Below, piece after piece: positions 1 through 12,959 of a DNA stretch of 64,000 nt. Numbering within the stretch: the first letter of the stretch is position 1; each line of letters opens with the position of its first letter. The position numbers and the translations under genes were made by a program. This DNA is from Diphasiastrum complanatum (Eukaryota; Streptophyta; Lycopodiopsida; Lycopodiales; Lycopodiaceae). The notes under the pieces are model-generated. The model was not told the origin of the DNA and ran no database searches. It saw only the letters and a program-made list of their open reading frames with translations. The stretch is from assembly GCA_029204225.1 (NCBI GenBank), contig CM055102.1, positions 19,693,182 through 19,757,181 on the forward strand, written 5' to 3'.

Positions 1-59
1 AATTAAACACTTTTTGGCATACTTGATCTAAGATAATTTTGTTTATTGGATTTATTCAG

Positions 60-3000
60 AGGATCTAGCAGGTTTAAAAATTCGGCACGGACTTGATAAG
101 GTGATGGAGGGTGGAGCAGTTGTTCTGACACTCAAGGATCGAAATATCCTTGATGGAGATGATGTCGATGAAGGTATCTGCAACCAGTTGTCTTCAGGTT
201 CACATGTTGGAGGAGCATGCCACCTGCTATAATTTCATATAAGAGAGCTGGCAATCATTTGCAATGATTAGAGTAAATTTATCTTCGACAACATATATAT
301 AAAATAGTTCAGAAACAATATAGGAATGGGTTTTTAACATGCCAATAGTTTTCTTCTAACTTGCCATGGTGGTAAGCTCCTTTGGCTTAAAGCCTCTGAA
401 AGACATTATCCAGTACATTGTTGTTTCACAATTTTGGGTATTAATTCAATTTAGTGTGATTGCAGAAATGGACGAGCTCGAAAACATTGAGATAGCTGAA
501 CAAAAAGCTCGAGAAGATGCTTATAAAGCTGCCAAGAAAAAACCTGGCATTTACGAGGACAAGTATGTTTTACCATCAGAAGATTCCACCTCTTTTATGA
601 TAATATTTGAGCGTTTAAATCATTGTGCCAATACAAATCGACAGATCTTCTCTTTTTGAATGTCCTTACGCTTCTGTCACAGATTTCACAATGAATTTAG
701 TGAGCCTCGAACAATCTTACCTCAGTATGATGATGTAGTCAAGGATGATGTAAGTTCTACTTTTCCTTTGTGATAATTTTGTGTTACCGTTTGATATTAG
801 GCCTGGAATCTTTTTTTCTTTTAACAGAGCTTCAAACTCATGTTTGTTCATATTTTTGGAACTTTGTATATTACAGGGAGTGGTCCTTGACGAGACTGGT
901 GGCATCAACGAACAAAGCAGGAAACGATTAGAGGAGGTATTTAGGATATTACAGTTAGTTTAAGATTTTCCTCACTACATTTCTGCACTAGAAGTGTTCT
1001 TTAATGTACTCTCTCTCTCTCTCTCTCTCTCTCAAAAGTTTGGATTGGTTAATTGTGTGATGAGATGGAGTTCTTTGTTAGCGTATTTTCTTGTCATTCT
1101 GGTCTATCTAGAAATTTATGAACTAAGATTCTGTTCCAGATTCGCCAAAGGCTGCAGAATGCGACTGTGAGAGGGCTTGCACGGGATTCCGTTGCTAGTG
1201 AAGCTGCCCGTGTTGCTGCAGACTTCTACACACAAGAGGAGATGTTACAGTTTAAGAAACCAAAAAAGAAGAAGAAGCTTCGTAAAAAAATTGACATTGA
1301 CATCGATGCTCTCGAGGCTGAGGCAAAAGCAGCTGGTTTAGGTACAGGAGATCTTGGTTCAAGAGTTTCTGCAGGCAGGAATGGAAAGAAAGAAGAGGAA
1401 AGGGCTGTTGCAGATTCGAAAAGGAATGCATATCAAAATGCTTATGTCAAAGCATTGGAAGCATCCAAAGTGTTACTTTCAGAATCAAGCGCTGCTATGG
1501 ACATGGATACAGATGGACCGGTTTTTGGTGCAGATGAAGATGATGAGCTCCACAGATCCCTTGAAAGGGCAAGATTTGCAGCTTTGAAAAAGCAGGCAGA
1601 AAACGGGGGGTCAGTAGCTGGTCCTCAGGCCGTTGCTGCTCGCTTAGCTGCCCTCAAGGAGGAAACTGGAAGTGGAAGTCAACATCAAGGGGTTGCTGAA
1701 GGCGAGACTGAAAAGCCCATAGTAATAACTGATACTGGGGAATTTTGCCTGAGTTTACAACTTGATGAAGGTAGATGGCTCTTTGCCTCTTAGCTGGTTG
1801 AAAATGTAAACTGTTTCGGTAACCACAATGATGTACAATGTAGGAGAAAATTGACGGTGTGCCTTTTTCAAAATTGCAAGTGTCTCCATATAGTATACAG
1901 ATTGCTCTGTTTTGGTCTTTTTGGTGTTTGTAACGTTTCTTCTGTGCTGATATCCTATAATTATTTTGTAGTCATCAGTCGTCGTGCTGGAGCAAAGGAT
2001 GTGTTTGGAGAAGAGGATGATGTTGGACCTGCAGCAACAAAAGATTTAGAGGTAGCCAACAAAGAAGGTGGCTGGATAGAGGTGAGGGAAGTTGATCAAA
2101 AAGATTCGCTATCAGCAGAAGAAGAGGAGGAAAATATCCTAGAAGAACCAATACAGGAAGTCGCGGTAGGCAAAGGCTTAGCAGGTGCTTTAAATCTTTT
2201 AAAGGAGAGAGGCACTTTAAAAGAGACCATCGACTGGGGAGGCAGAAATATGGACAAAAAAAGGAGCAAACTTGTGGGAATTGTAGATGATAATCCACCA
2301 GAACAGACACGCCAGAGAGACATTCTTCTTGACCGAGTTGACGAGTTTGGCCGCACTGTGAGAATCTCTTTATGAAGTTGTTTTTGTGCAAACAGTAGAC
2401 TTACATGTTCCAAGGTCTTGTTACGTCAGTTGCTCTGTAAAATGTGAGTGTCCATAAACATGATCTTGTAGCTGTATTGATTAATGACAGATGACACCAA
2501 AAGAAGCTTTTCGAAGATTATCACACAAGTTTCATGGCAAGGGTCCTGGAAAAATGAAACAAGAGAAAAAGATGAAGCAATACCAAGAGGAGTTGAAATT
2601 GAAGCAGATGAACTCAGGTGATACACCTCTTATGTCGATGGAAAAAATGAGGGAGGCTCAAGCAAAAATGCGTACTCCATATATTGTCATCAGTGGCCAT
2701 ATCAAACCAGGGTACAGTTTAATTCTAAATTTATCTTTGTCTGAACGTTGTGCTATTTTTCTATGAAATGCACTGCCATGCATTTTTTTTGTTTATTCAG
2801 TTTGAAAATTTTCTACTTGGGATCTTTACTGGAGATCAAGCCTTCGGGATAATAATTGTGGTAATCCTTGTTGCAGGCAAACAAGTGATCCAAGAAGTGG
2901 GTTTGCAACTGTAGAAAAGGAGCCTATTGGCAGTTTAACACCCATGTTAGGTGATAAAAAGGTTAGAATTTCAGCTTAAACTTGTTTGGTTATCCTTATT

Positions 3001-6000
3001 ACCAATTGGTTGCAGAAAAACGTTTTGAATTTTAGTTCTTTTGTACTCTAAAGTGAGTTGCATGCTGGAGCTTGTTTAATTTGTATTAGCTATGGGCCTT
3101 GATCACTTAGGTAGTCTTACTCAGGTTCGCTCTAGCAGAGGTCTGCTGGTTTATGTGTATGAGAAAGTAATGATATTTCGTGAGACTAATGCACTCATTC
3201 ATAGATACTTGATAGATAATTTTTTTAATTAATTAACTATTCATTTAACCTTATGCCAAAGGCATCAAAGAGGTACTCTAAGGCAGTGAGGACAGAGTCT
3301 TTAGCTCACACCATAGATTTGAATAAAGGGTGATGGAATAAAGAAAGGCAGCACTATTAGAAACATCCACATGAGACTTTTGATTGGCCACCATCCTGAA
3401 CGCCATGCATCTCTAGGGTCGTTTATTGTTGAAGTCCCAACTGTCGTGAGGTACATAATAAATAAGAAAACCGGTAAACTTGTTAAGTAGACTTGCTTTG
3501 ATCTACTTTGCTTTTCATTCAAGAGAAGTCTTACAGGCACAGTGTATAACAGCTGACAAGAATGCCTCAAATGATTCAGGCACGGCAACGGGTTCACTTT
3601 ACAGTTTAGAGTCTAAGAATTGAATGAATATCAAGTGGTTGCAGAAACTCCAACAAGATGGCATCAGCATTCACCCTTCATCTAAGAAACATTAAGCTCA
3701 AACAGCTCTTTCCAAAATCAAATACTAAGAAAAAGTTTTCTTTTATGTTCTTAATCAAAAGCCCATAGATTGAGCACGGCCAGCGCGGGTCTGCTGGCCT
3801 GTGGCCCCCTTTTTTTAAAAAACAAAAAAGAAACGAATCTGGCCAGCAAATCGTGATTCGCTGCATCTATGAGAGAATTGAACACATGGGATCTACTAAT
3901 AGAGGCGCAATTTAGAAGCAATGTCAAAAAAAAGATGAGGCAAAACAATGATACAATCAAGTCGAAGCAGCCAAGCATGCCAAATAGCTGGTAACAATGG
4001 AGGTGGAGAGGTACCAATTTCCATGCTACCTTTAAAAACCAAGTGTGTTAACTTCTAGCAAAAGGAACATGTGCAAATGCATCCCAGGCTAGGCGTCTCG
4101 ACCATATGTTGGATACACCTGAACAAACCTTGCATGTTGTAACATCATAGAAGCAGACTCACGGAACCCCATATGTAGTATGTATGTGTAACTTTTGCTA
4201 CAACTGGAACATTAGGTGTGCCAACTAGAACCTCTATTGTAAAGAAAAACATCTCCATCCTGTGGCTGATGCACATGGAAAAAGAGCACACGCTAGGTTT
4301 GATATCAAATTGTCAGTGAGCTATTGTCACTATTGGTCAAGATGATTAAGAGGATGTGGTAATTGCTGCTCAAATCACTAAAGACCTTTAAGCATTAACA
4401 ATGAGAGTATGTACACTTAAACAAATACTTGAGAGAGCAGACTCACCCAAACGAAGCTAAATGTACACACAAACACTAAGTGGCAAAAGATCAACATCAA
4501 GCAGCAAAGGTTAGCAAAATAAGATCTTGTGATGTAGAGCTCCATTTTATGTGATTGACAACCTGTAAAGTGCAATGAAGTTGTTGCAAAATAAAGAGCT
4601 TAAAGATCCAAAAATAGAATCTGAAATACGTGATTGGCGACCCATAAAGTGCAGTGAAGTTGCTGACAATAAAGAACATCGAGATCTAAAACTAGAATCT
4701 GAAACAGATCGTTGGAAAAATAAACATAATATTCCAAATTGACCAAAGTTTTACTTTGCAAGAAGCTCACTTCTAGAAGAGCAAAATAGATAACAATTGG
4801 ATTCTAACTTCTAACTTCTAAGTATCAAGGAACAATAGGAAAAAACAAGATCCAAAAATAAAAAAAATCTCTTTTGACTAAAAACTTAGCTGTGCAAGAT
4901 CTTTGGATGTAGAGCTCTATTTGACACGAAACTTGAACCAATAAACTCGCCTCAGCCTAGCAGCCTCATACATATCATTATGTTTGAATTTTGTCTCTGA
5001 AAAGTATGAAAATAATGTGTTCTCCCATAAGTTGAAAATCTGGGTCTCTAGAAAACGGCCAGTAATCAAAATTACTTTCATGGGTGCCTTGTTGTTAGGA
5101 ACTAACATATCTTGATTTTGATCACAAATGATAAAGTTATTGTGAAAATGTCGATGTAGGTCTAGAGAGAGGCTAGAAAGAGAAAAAAGGGCCAAAGAAC
5201 ATCTATAGAGAAAAAAATAAAGAAGATTAGCGCCTTCTGAGTTGCTCAAGAAAGTGCTCTGGTACAAAGTTACGAACTGAAGACAGATTTTAGCATTAAT
5301 GCATAAATTGACAATACATGGAGCAATTTAACAATCTCCCACGAAGAATAGTGAATAACATCACATAATCAATGGTTAACCGACCCTTACAAGTTCTCCC
5401 ATGGCGGGCTCAAGCAATACCAAATTATATGTTTAATAATGAATGTACATAAGGCCTATTTATAGTCCCTTGAGGAAGCAGGATTCAAATAATCAAGGGG
5501 GGCATAACTTCTAGAGGGAGAATAGTTTGCCTTCCTAAAGGACCCTCACTCTAGGTATTAGGTAATTAACTAATAGAAGTTGGGCCCTTGGCCAGTCCTA
5601 AATTTAAGGTGAAATAAATGCTTCTAGGCAGGTAAATGAATAATTATAGGGCTTGTGGCCAACAATTGAATATAGGCCTGTAATCCATTCTGTATATGGA
5701 CCTAGTAGTCCAGAACTGACGTGCAGATGACCAGTTAAAAAAGCTTCATGAAATTTGTGAATTTATTAGTTTTGTTTGCAAATTTTTTTTTAGTAATGAC
5801 TTCTCATTTTTTCTGTACTATTGTCGTTTGTAACAAATTACAAGAAGCTGTCAGAATTCTAATTCTCCAATGTCGAAACGTTTCTGACAAAAGACTCTTC
5901 TGTTCTGTTTTGGCAGTGTTACCCCCCAATCAAGACTCCTCTCCTTTCCTGTTCGTTTTCCCGTGGTTCTTCCTTGTCACTAGCTGTTTCCTGTCAAAAA

Positions 6001-6509
6001 GCCTTGTCATAACGCTAACCTTGATCAGGGTTTTATAGAAAACTTGGTTAGATCATTCTTAAGTGTGTACACTATTGCTTCTTTTCTAAGGATGCGTGAA
6101 GATTTGTGTGCCAACTATTGGCTGCCGAGAAGTCTGTTATTGAATGTTTGTTGCTTTATCTACACACTCTTGATAGGCCCTTACAGGCACAACAGTCCGG
6201 AAAAGATTGTCTTTCATCAGCATCCACTTTCTGTTACTTTGTATAATGTAAAGCATATATTTGTAGGAGGGAGTATTTTGGCAGCTGTTTGTGATACAAC
6301 TTGTAATAGCACTGTGATTCTGACTTTTTCATACGTGGTTGGTAAAGAAGCTTTTTGTCAGCTTATTGTTGGTGCGCGTGCATTGATCCCTGTTAATAAT
6401 GTGAAACCAATGTGCTTTGAAGGTGGAACATTTCTTGGGGATCAAAAGAAAGTCAGAGGTTGGAAGCATGGGACCTCCCCCTCCAAAAAAGCCTAAATCA
6501 GAACGATGA
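60..6509 (+). CDS. DOT2: SART-1 family splicing factor (DOT2/MDF), 3' portion
   Basis: This is the C-terminal 581 residues of a SART-1 family protein; the 5' exons lie before the window. The family (human SART1, yeast Snu66, Arabidopsis DOT2/MERISTEM-DEFECTIVE) is a U4/U6.U5 tri-snRNP component needed for spliceosome activation in the nucleus. Exons read from matching frames and GT-AG borders: 60-173, 466-562, 683-749, 877-936, 1140-1770, 1972-2357, 2491-2711, 2877-2961, 6423-6509. Family landmarks are VVLTLKDRNILD, KKKPGIYEDK, RTILPQYDD, a Lys-rich block KKPKKKKKLRKK, TPKEAFRRLSHKFHGKG, SGDTPLMSMEKM, TSDPRSGFATVEKEP and LTPMLGDKKV. The final exon supplies VEHFLGIKRKSE and a Pro/Lys-rich tail ending PKSER before TGA at 6507-6509. 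All exon phases close exactly. If the last intron is not removed, translation stops at 2977-2979. The gene looks intact and functional. Confidence 0.94.
1009..1033. repeat. (CT)n microsatellite in a DOT2 intron
   Basis: About 12 CT units in the intron between the exons 877-936 and 1140-1770. Confidence 0.95.
4551..4707. repeat. Tandem duplication, 79-bp unit, two copies
   Basis: Copies at 4551-4629 and 4630-4707 share GTGATTG, TAAAGTGCA.TGAAGTTG and TAGAATCTGAAA with scattered substitutions. The region lies within the DOT2 last intron and has no coding signal. Confidence 0.85.
5400..5665 (-). mobile_element. Possible LTR fragment with TATA and primer-site-like sequence
   Basis: On the minus strand this reads from TGTTGGCCACAAGC, through a TATA-type box GACTATAAATAGGCC (plus 5454-5468), to a primer-site-like TTTGGTATTGCTTGAGCCC. 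Further along, at about 5331-5345, is GTGGGAGATTG, a form common at copia polypurine tracts. No second LTR copy or coding domain is visible, so this is a suggestion only. Confidence 0.3.
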
Positions 6510-9500
6510 TTTTGCCGCTTACTGAAATATGCATATATTTGGTCTCTTTTCCTCTTGGAATACCTTCATGCTACATTGAGCAAGCTGCATGTCAGCAATT
6601 TTGACAATCAGGCTGTCTGTCTACAATCTGGTATCTCAGCAGGTACAGAAGTGTGGTGCCAATTTTAAAACAATTTGGTTCTGTTTTATCTCAATCCTAT
6701 AAACTGTTGTAAGTTTGAGCTACAATAACAAAATTCCTTTTATGCTCGTGTCAAGTAATATATGTGTACAGACATAAGGCTTTCTCAGATTGCCCTTATT
6801 GTCTAGGCTCTCACTTTCAGATGGGCTTGGATCACATCTTCAATGCTACTGCATTTTTCCACTCCCTTTTCAAGATTGTGATCTATTCAGTTAACCACCA
6901 ATGTGAGCTCTTTATGCTGCCTGAGTTTAACTTGACTGCTCAAAGTTTGTTATTTGTTAGATTTTTTCGTTCATTGAAGAGCTATATCTATGACATAGAT
7001 TGTCTGTGCCTTGTTATCTTATGACAGCATCCATCTTAGAAAGTAAGCTGCCGAATGTTAAGAACAAATCTTCACAAAAGCCAAATAGCAGGTCCTCCAG
7101 AGGCCATCTGCAGGAGTGTCTTATCATGAATTGTCAACTCTCCAAACCATGATGCGTCAAATGACAAGATAATGATGCTGATTGCACTATTTGAGTTTCT
7201 TTAGGGTTTCTAGACCGCTAAGCTCTGCCGCTCTCTAGGGTTAGGGCAGGAATCTCCATGCTAGCAGGTGCATGATCTCATAGTGACTAAATGCTTTAAG
7301 CTGGACCCAAATGACCAAATGACATGATAAATGAATGTAGTGTAACTAATTAGTACTTTGGTTTTAGAATAAATTAGGTCCGAGAGTGGTAGAATAGCAA
7401 TAAAAAGTCCTGGGACCTGATCACATGTCCATAATTTTCCCTTGCTGATAATATGATTGTCCTCAATGTCTTGTTATGAAACTGTAAAACCGAAAGATGC
7501 TGCCTAATAAATGCCAGAGTGCCAAATGCCGAAGTAAAAAGTTGACTGCAAATATCCATATGCTGAAGAAGTTGCAAAATGAAAAAGGAAGCTGCAAAAC
7601 CAGAAACGCTGTGGAATGGTTACTAAATGGTCAAGTGGACACTCTTTCAAGCTATGCTAATGGACCAAGAATGTCAATTGAAAACATTTGTGAACCATAC
7701 AAAAAAACATCAGTGAAAACGTTTGATGTCTAGATGCTATAGTCTAGGGCACTATCAGGATCACAACCTCCACGTAGCCTCTTGATCCGTTCGATATAGT
7801 TTCAAAATAGTTGTTCAGGTTCTGCTCAGTGCTAAGATCGCATTTATTTGCTTTCAGTCACTGCATTTATCCAGCAGCTACTTCTTGTGTAACTGGTTGG
7901 CAACTTGAAGAACTCATGCAACCTGAAACGTTTCAATAAAGTTTGTGTGATATGGTGATGATGTTTAGACTGCAGGCATTGGCTGTCCTTGAATTTGGAG
8001 TATACACCAGATGCAGAGTTGTCAGATTTTATCAGAGCTCTTTGTACGAATTCTGATTTTGTAACATAATAAACTTATTACCCTCCAATTGCAAGAAATT
8101 ATGACAATATCGATTGCAATCATTTTATTTGTGCAGAAAGCAGTGTGACTGGTTGCTTGGGAGTGAGCAGCATTTTGCACAAGCGCTTTGATGCAGTGAT
8201 CCTGCTATTCCCTGCTGGGCACTAAAAACCATCTCTTTATATACACTTGTCCTCCGTTATATGCAATGTAAGTAATTGATCTGCTATTGACATAGCAGTT
8301 TCTAAGCATGTCATAGAGGCATTCAACTTTCGATTTACCTGGTTTATGGCCAGTTCCAAAATCTGTATAAAAATCAACATCTTGTTTTGAAGCGTAACAG
8401 ATGGATCACTGACCCTTTTGTGCAGTGAAAGAATATTTTGGCAGCATTCTACTGCATCCACTATTCATAATTCTGGTAATTGGTATAAGACTGGAATTGA
8501 AGTCTTGTACAGTTTGAGAGTAATATTAACACCTGTTACTGAGCTTATTGGGATGTAACTCATTACTCGAGCTTGATAGTCCTGGTGGTCTATTCTTTGG
8601 AGAGTAACTTTGCAGTCAAGTTCTTCTGTAATTATTTAGTCCTTACTTTGTGGCTTGAATCCAGGCAAGTATTTCAATATTTATGACGAGGGACTTTTAG
8701 TGTGACTAGTGTTGGTGTTGGTTGACAAAGCTTCCCCTCCATTGGCCAGTTTCATCTATAACATGGAATTGAAGATGTTTTGTAAAATGAACATGCATAT
8801 ACCTTTTATGGTCCTCTTGGATATCCTATTGGAATTGAGGGTGGAGCTATAGTTTCTCGTTCGCTGCACCTATGATTTGACTAGAACTGTTTAAGCAGTG
8901 TGCAAACATTTTTTTTTAAACTAGTGATTTCTGGAAGGAAGCTGGTAACAATGGGATATGTTTTGAAATTGCAGACTGTCTTTGTAAATGCTGGGGATGA
9001 GAATTAATGAAGTCTCAAAAGGGCAATACTAGTGAGTAATGCCAAAAATACATGTGTTTTGGGTTGATATCTGTGGATATTTGGAAATAGTAATGCATCA
9101 CTTGTTAGGGTCTAGTTATGTATCAAGCCAGTTCCCAGATAAAGTGGCTACCAAAAGGTTAGCAGATTGCTAGGCAGGGTGTGGACACTGAACCTTGCTC
9201 TACTTGAAGGTTGGGTAGGTCTACTACCACTAGTTGTGAGTCTCTGGTAAATCTTCACAAAATATGGGCAGAGATCTATGTAAACTCTTGCCTTTTCTAC
9301 TTCTAGCAAACTCCTTGCGCTTCATGTGCCTATTCTTATCCATTGAACTTTGAATGCCATTGTGTTCATCCTTCTGTTGTGATGAGTTGCAAACCATCTG
9401 TGACGACGAAACTCAACATGTGCTAGCAAATTTGTGGACAAATATTATAGCTTCCATCTTGATGTTCAAACAAGGAACATTATTTCAGCTTCCATTTGCA

Positions 9501-10600
9501 TATGCCTTGCAATAGGTAGGGTTCCAACCTTAATTTTGCCTTCGTTTTGCTCAGTGTTCCACCACATCTAACTTGGAGCTCGTTCGCCACTTCTTGTTGT
9601 CTTTGCCTTAGTCAAAGTTTAATTTCCTATACCATTATAACCGAGTTGGACAAGTGTCATGTCACACTGGGAGACCTATACACTCAAATCTCGGTTTGCC
9701 TGTGGAAAAGGGACATCTAGGAGCCTATTAACTCAAAGTTGGCTTGGCCTACAATGTGAATGTAAAGTGTAAGTATTGTACATAATGGTGTGATTGTACA
9801 ACAATATCCTCGCCATTGAGGGATTGAAGTTGGACGTTTTCCCATATCCTAAGCAATAAGTATTTTTGACGTCCCTCCTTGTCTCTGTACAACCCTCCAT
9901 GGTGATTCACCGTCTTGTCCATCATTGCTTCCAAAACCCTACCCTCCATCTCTCATAATCTCATTATAAATTTCCATTGTCGTTTTTTTGAGCACTTTAA
10001 TAAAGTTAATATCTCAAAATCTTCAACATTATGTTTATTTGAAATTTTTTGATTACAAAATTTGATGTCAATAAGCAAGACTACAATTATATATGGCATA
10101 AAGGGCTCCACCGACATGCCTAATTTGCTCTAGAAACACTCCTTAAGGTTGCCTGATTTATTTTGAGAATTTATTGTGAAGTGGTACATGATATGCTCTC
10201 CCTCATATGTGCCTTTTGTGCATTATGTGCAATCAACATTTCAATTGACCATGTAGATGTCACTAATCATTGTTGTATATAGATCAATATGCTTATGACC
10301 TTGATCTCCAAAGAATGACTATTTTTTGGTAAAGCATGATTGTCGACAAAGAATCTCCATAATTGGAAAATGGAATATTTTTTAAATCAATGAAATATAT
10401 GAGAAAGTTATTAGGAACTTTTTGTGTTTTTGAGAAATGCACTTGAATCGTTAATTTTTTTGTTACATCTTTAAGAGTCTATTGCATGCAGCTTGTTTTC
10501 ATAGGTTTTTTTTTGGAATTGATATAGTTACAAGTCATTGTCATGTCTATAGTAGAAGTTTTTTTTATTATGGAAGGTTAAATTTGCCATAAAACTTCTT
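6510..10600. other. DOT2 3' UTR followed by gene-free sequence
   Basis: The first part is presumably the DOT2 3' UTR. AATAAA occurs at 7935-7940, but its use cannot be judged. Beyond that I see only short open frames with no recognisable domain, AT-rich stretches and no RNA gene. It is most likely decayed intergenic repeat. Confidence 0.6.
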
Positions 10601-10627
10601 ATATGTGAAGAGTATGCAAATAATAGC

Positions 10628-11052
10628 TTGATGAATTTCCACTTTCATGTACATATGTCAATATCACATGAGGAAGAGCCTCAAAATCTACAAAAATCCG
10701 TGAGGTCTCAGAAGAGCTCAACGATGGCCGTACATTGCATCAAGATGAATGTTTCAAATGAGCTCCTAAGAGAGACTGGAGCTTGGATCTTGGCCAAGAA
10801 GACTTGGAATAGTTTGCAAGCCATTTATGAGTCCAAGAATACATTGCTTTTCACCTTGAGAAACCAAATTCTTCAAAGCTTTCAAAATAGTTGTGAAAGT
10901 GCCCAAACTATGTGATGAGGGTGAAGGACTATAACATGGAGCTTGCTTGTATTGGCGATGCTATTAAGCAAAAGGAGTTTGTCGAAGTTGTTTTGAATGG
11001 CCTTAATGAAGATTTTTTTAACCTTGCCAATCTTTGCAATTCAAGGTGAGCT
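10628..11052 (+). mobile_element. Ty1/copia gag (UBN2-type) fragment
   Basis: The frame 10628-10915 contains VHCIKMNVSNELLRET and TWNSLQAIYESKNT, followed by LRNQIL. This is the helical UBN2 gag pattern of plant copia elements. In another frame, about 10918-11050, it continues with IKQKEFVEVVLNGLNEDFFN. The same blocks occur in the gag of the copia element at 24412-25311 (LHCVKMNVSNDLLREV, VLNGLGDDFANL), so the two are related. At least one frameshift separates the parts, and no zinc knuckle, protease or pol follows. This is a dead fragment. Confidence 0.85.
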
Positions 11053-12440
11053 TATGTAAGAACCCCCTTCGAGGATCAAAGACTAGGATGTTGAAATCCA
11101 TAGAACCAAAGGGAAATGGACAAACCAACCCAACCAAACCTAGATCGATTGAATCTAGCCTCCAAGCTATGGATCTACCAATCAATGCTCAATAGGAGAG
11201 ATGTCACTCCAGCAACATTTTGTTACCAATACCACAATCAGACATACACTAGTAAGAGCCCAATGGGCATACTTATATCCTTCAAGGCCCATGCACCACT
11301 AATAGTGCATTGTGACAACCTAACTGGACCACGTCATTCAGTTCTCCTATGACTCATTGATACATTGTAGATCCACAAGATTAAGAACTTGCACAAAAAA
11401 ACCGATGATCACACGATGATTTACTACATAGCATATCTCTACAAATTTCACACAATATGTAAACAACACTTTCAACTGAGAATCATGTAATTCAATGCAT
11501 ATCTCTACAGATTTCACACAATATGTAAACAACACTTTCAACTGAGAATCATGTATTTCAATTAACTCTAAGAGAGAATATTTCTCAAAGAGTGCTATTT
11601 CAAAGACAAAATCTCGATCTGAGATTACCTCAGAAGAATATATTGTTAAAGCAAATTTCATTTCTTGCATCAACTCATGAATCCTAGTTCACAATAGGAT
11701 AAAGCAGCCCACAATCCGCAAGATTCAACAAACCACTTTCTTGTAATAGGAGTTCTGATACAAATCGATCGAACTTGTAATCAACAACTTTTCTACTACA
11801 AGAATGTTTTCTAATATTCCTTACCTTACATCTTCTAATTAGATATCACCATAATCTTTAGAAGATTCCAAAATATCCTATTGATCATGATTCTAGAAAC
11901 AAGTCTCTCATCTATATATATTACGGATTCCTCTTGGAATCTATGCAATATATGGTTCTCCTAGATAACTTTTTGTCACGTACTTCTCTCCCTTTTAATA
12001 GGAAACTACACGAGTTTCCACGAGGTGCATATCAGTCTAGATATGCCTAGGTGAAGAACTTTGAAAAATTTCGAAAGTCAAAAAATATGTGTTGCATGAA
12101 CGTAACTTAATATGGTTAATGTTCCAACACTTTTCCTTGAACGACTTATGGTTAGGCTAAAAACATGTTTTGGTGGTTCAGAAAAAGAACCCATTTTCCA
12201 TAGTACCTTTTGGTAGTATATGTCAATCTCTGTGGATTTTAGTACTCATACTTTATATTTCTAATACAATACTTATGGTAGTACATTTCTCACTTTTTGG
12301 AGCAAGTGATAGGTCCCACGAGTTAATGCAATGAAGGCGTTCTTGAGAATCATCGGCATACTAATCACATGGGCCTACTAATCATGGGCCCACTTTATGT
12401 AATTTGAATTTGAATAATAAATGCTTTGCCCTCCAAATGA
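11053..12440. other. Intergenic; decayed retroelement-like sequence
   Basis: No gene is supported. It contains a 66-bp tandem duplication (11431-11562). On the minus strand TTTGTATCAGAACTC (plus about 11749-11764) resembles a degenerate initiator-Met primer site, and ATCTATATATATTAC lies near 11911. An old LTR is possible but unproven. Confidence 0.4.
11431..11562. repeat. Tandem duplication, 66-bp unit, two copies
   Basis: Copies at 11431-11496 and 11497-11562 both read GCATATCTCTACA.ATTTCA and continue ACAATATGTAAACAACAC, with very few differences. The duplication is probably recent. Confidence 0.93.
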
Positions 12441-12454
12441 TCAATTCAGTGTTG

Positions 12455-12720
12455 TCATTGCTTTCAGCTATCAATGAACATATCGTTGCTTTTTGCTATG
12501 ATCAGTTCACGTTGTTATCTTGCTTTTTGCTATTAGTTCATCTGCTATCTTGCTTTTTGATATATTGCTTTTTGCTACGATTGCTTTCTGCTATCAGTTC
12601 ATTCCAATTTGCTTTCTTGCTTCTTTTTTTTTTTTTTTTTTTCGGTTCATTGCTATCGTTCCTTTCTGCTCTCACATCATTTCTATTGTTGCTATCTGTT
12701 GTCGTTGCTTTCTCGATCAT
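12455..12720 (+). repeat. Degenerate TTGCTTTTTGCTAT array
   Basis: About eight imperfect copies of TTGCTTTTTGCTAT, often followed by CAGTTCA, lie about 15-35 bp apart. They include a T run at 12627-12642. The array sits just upstream of the first exon of the FCP1-like pseudogene. The open frames across it are low-complexity shadows. Confidence 0.8.
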
Positions 12721-12959
12721 CTGCTGTAAAAGATGAGGACACCTGCAAGGAAGTGCAAAGCCGCCTAAATCTTGAGACATCGAGCGCACCTCCCAGCACA
12801 CACAAACGCCAACGGACCAGCTGCCACGATGGATCACCAGCCAGGATGGATCAATCCGAGACCACACATTTATAGCTTGATGAATCATTTGAGAGGATGG
12901 CTGCTGCGGCCGACGATCGTTCAAGCCACAAGAGAAATGGTAAATTAAGCACCGTAGGA

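Larger units (their letters stand above)
2962..6422 (+). other. 3.46-kb last intron of DOT2
   Basis: The donor is GTTAGA at 2962 and the acceptor AG is at 6421-6422. No gene is supported inside on either strand; the open frames are short and unrecognised. The intron holds a 79-bp tandem duplication (4551-4707) and an LTR-like segment on the minus strand (about 5400-5665). Both fit an intron enlarged by old repeat insertions. Confidence 0.85.

Noticed and set aside
5330-5665. TRIM (miniature LTR element) in the DOT2 intron
   Set aside because: PPT-like and PBS-like sequences are present, but the two candidate LTR starts do not resemble each other.
6044-6496. 150-codon plus ORF
   Set aside because: It overlaps the real last DOT2 exon in another frame and has no domain; the exon at 6423-6509 explains the region.
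7195-7252. Telomere-like TTTAGGGTTT and CTAGGGTTAGGG
   Set aside because: Only two isolated partial units, not an array; at most chance telo-box matches.
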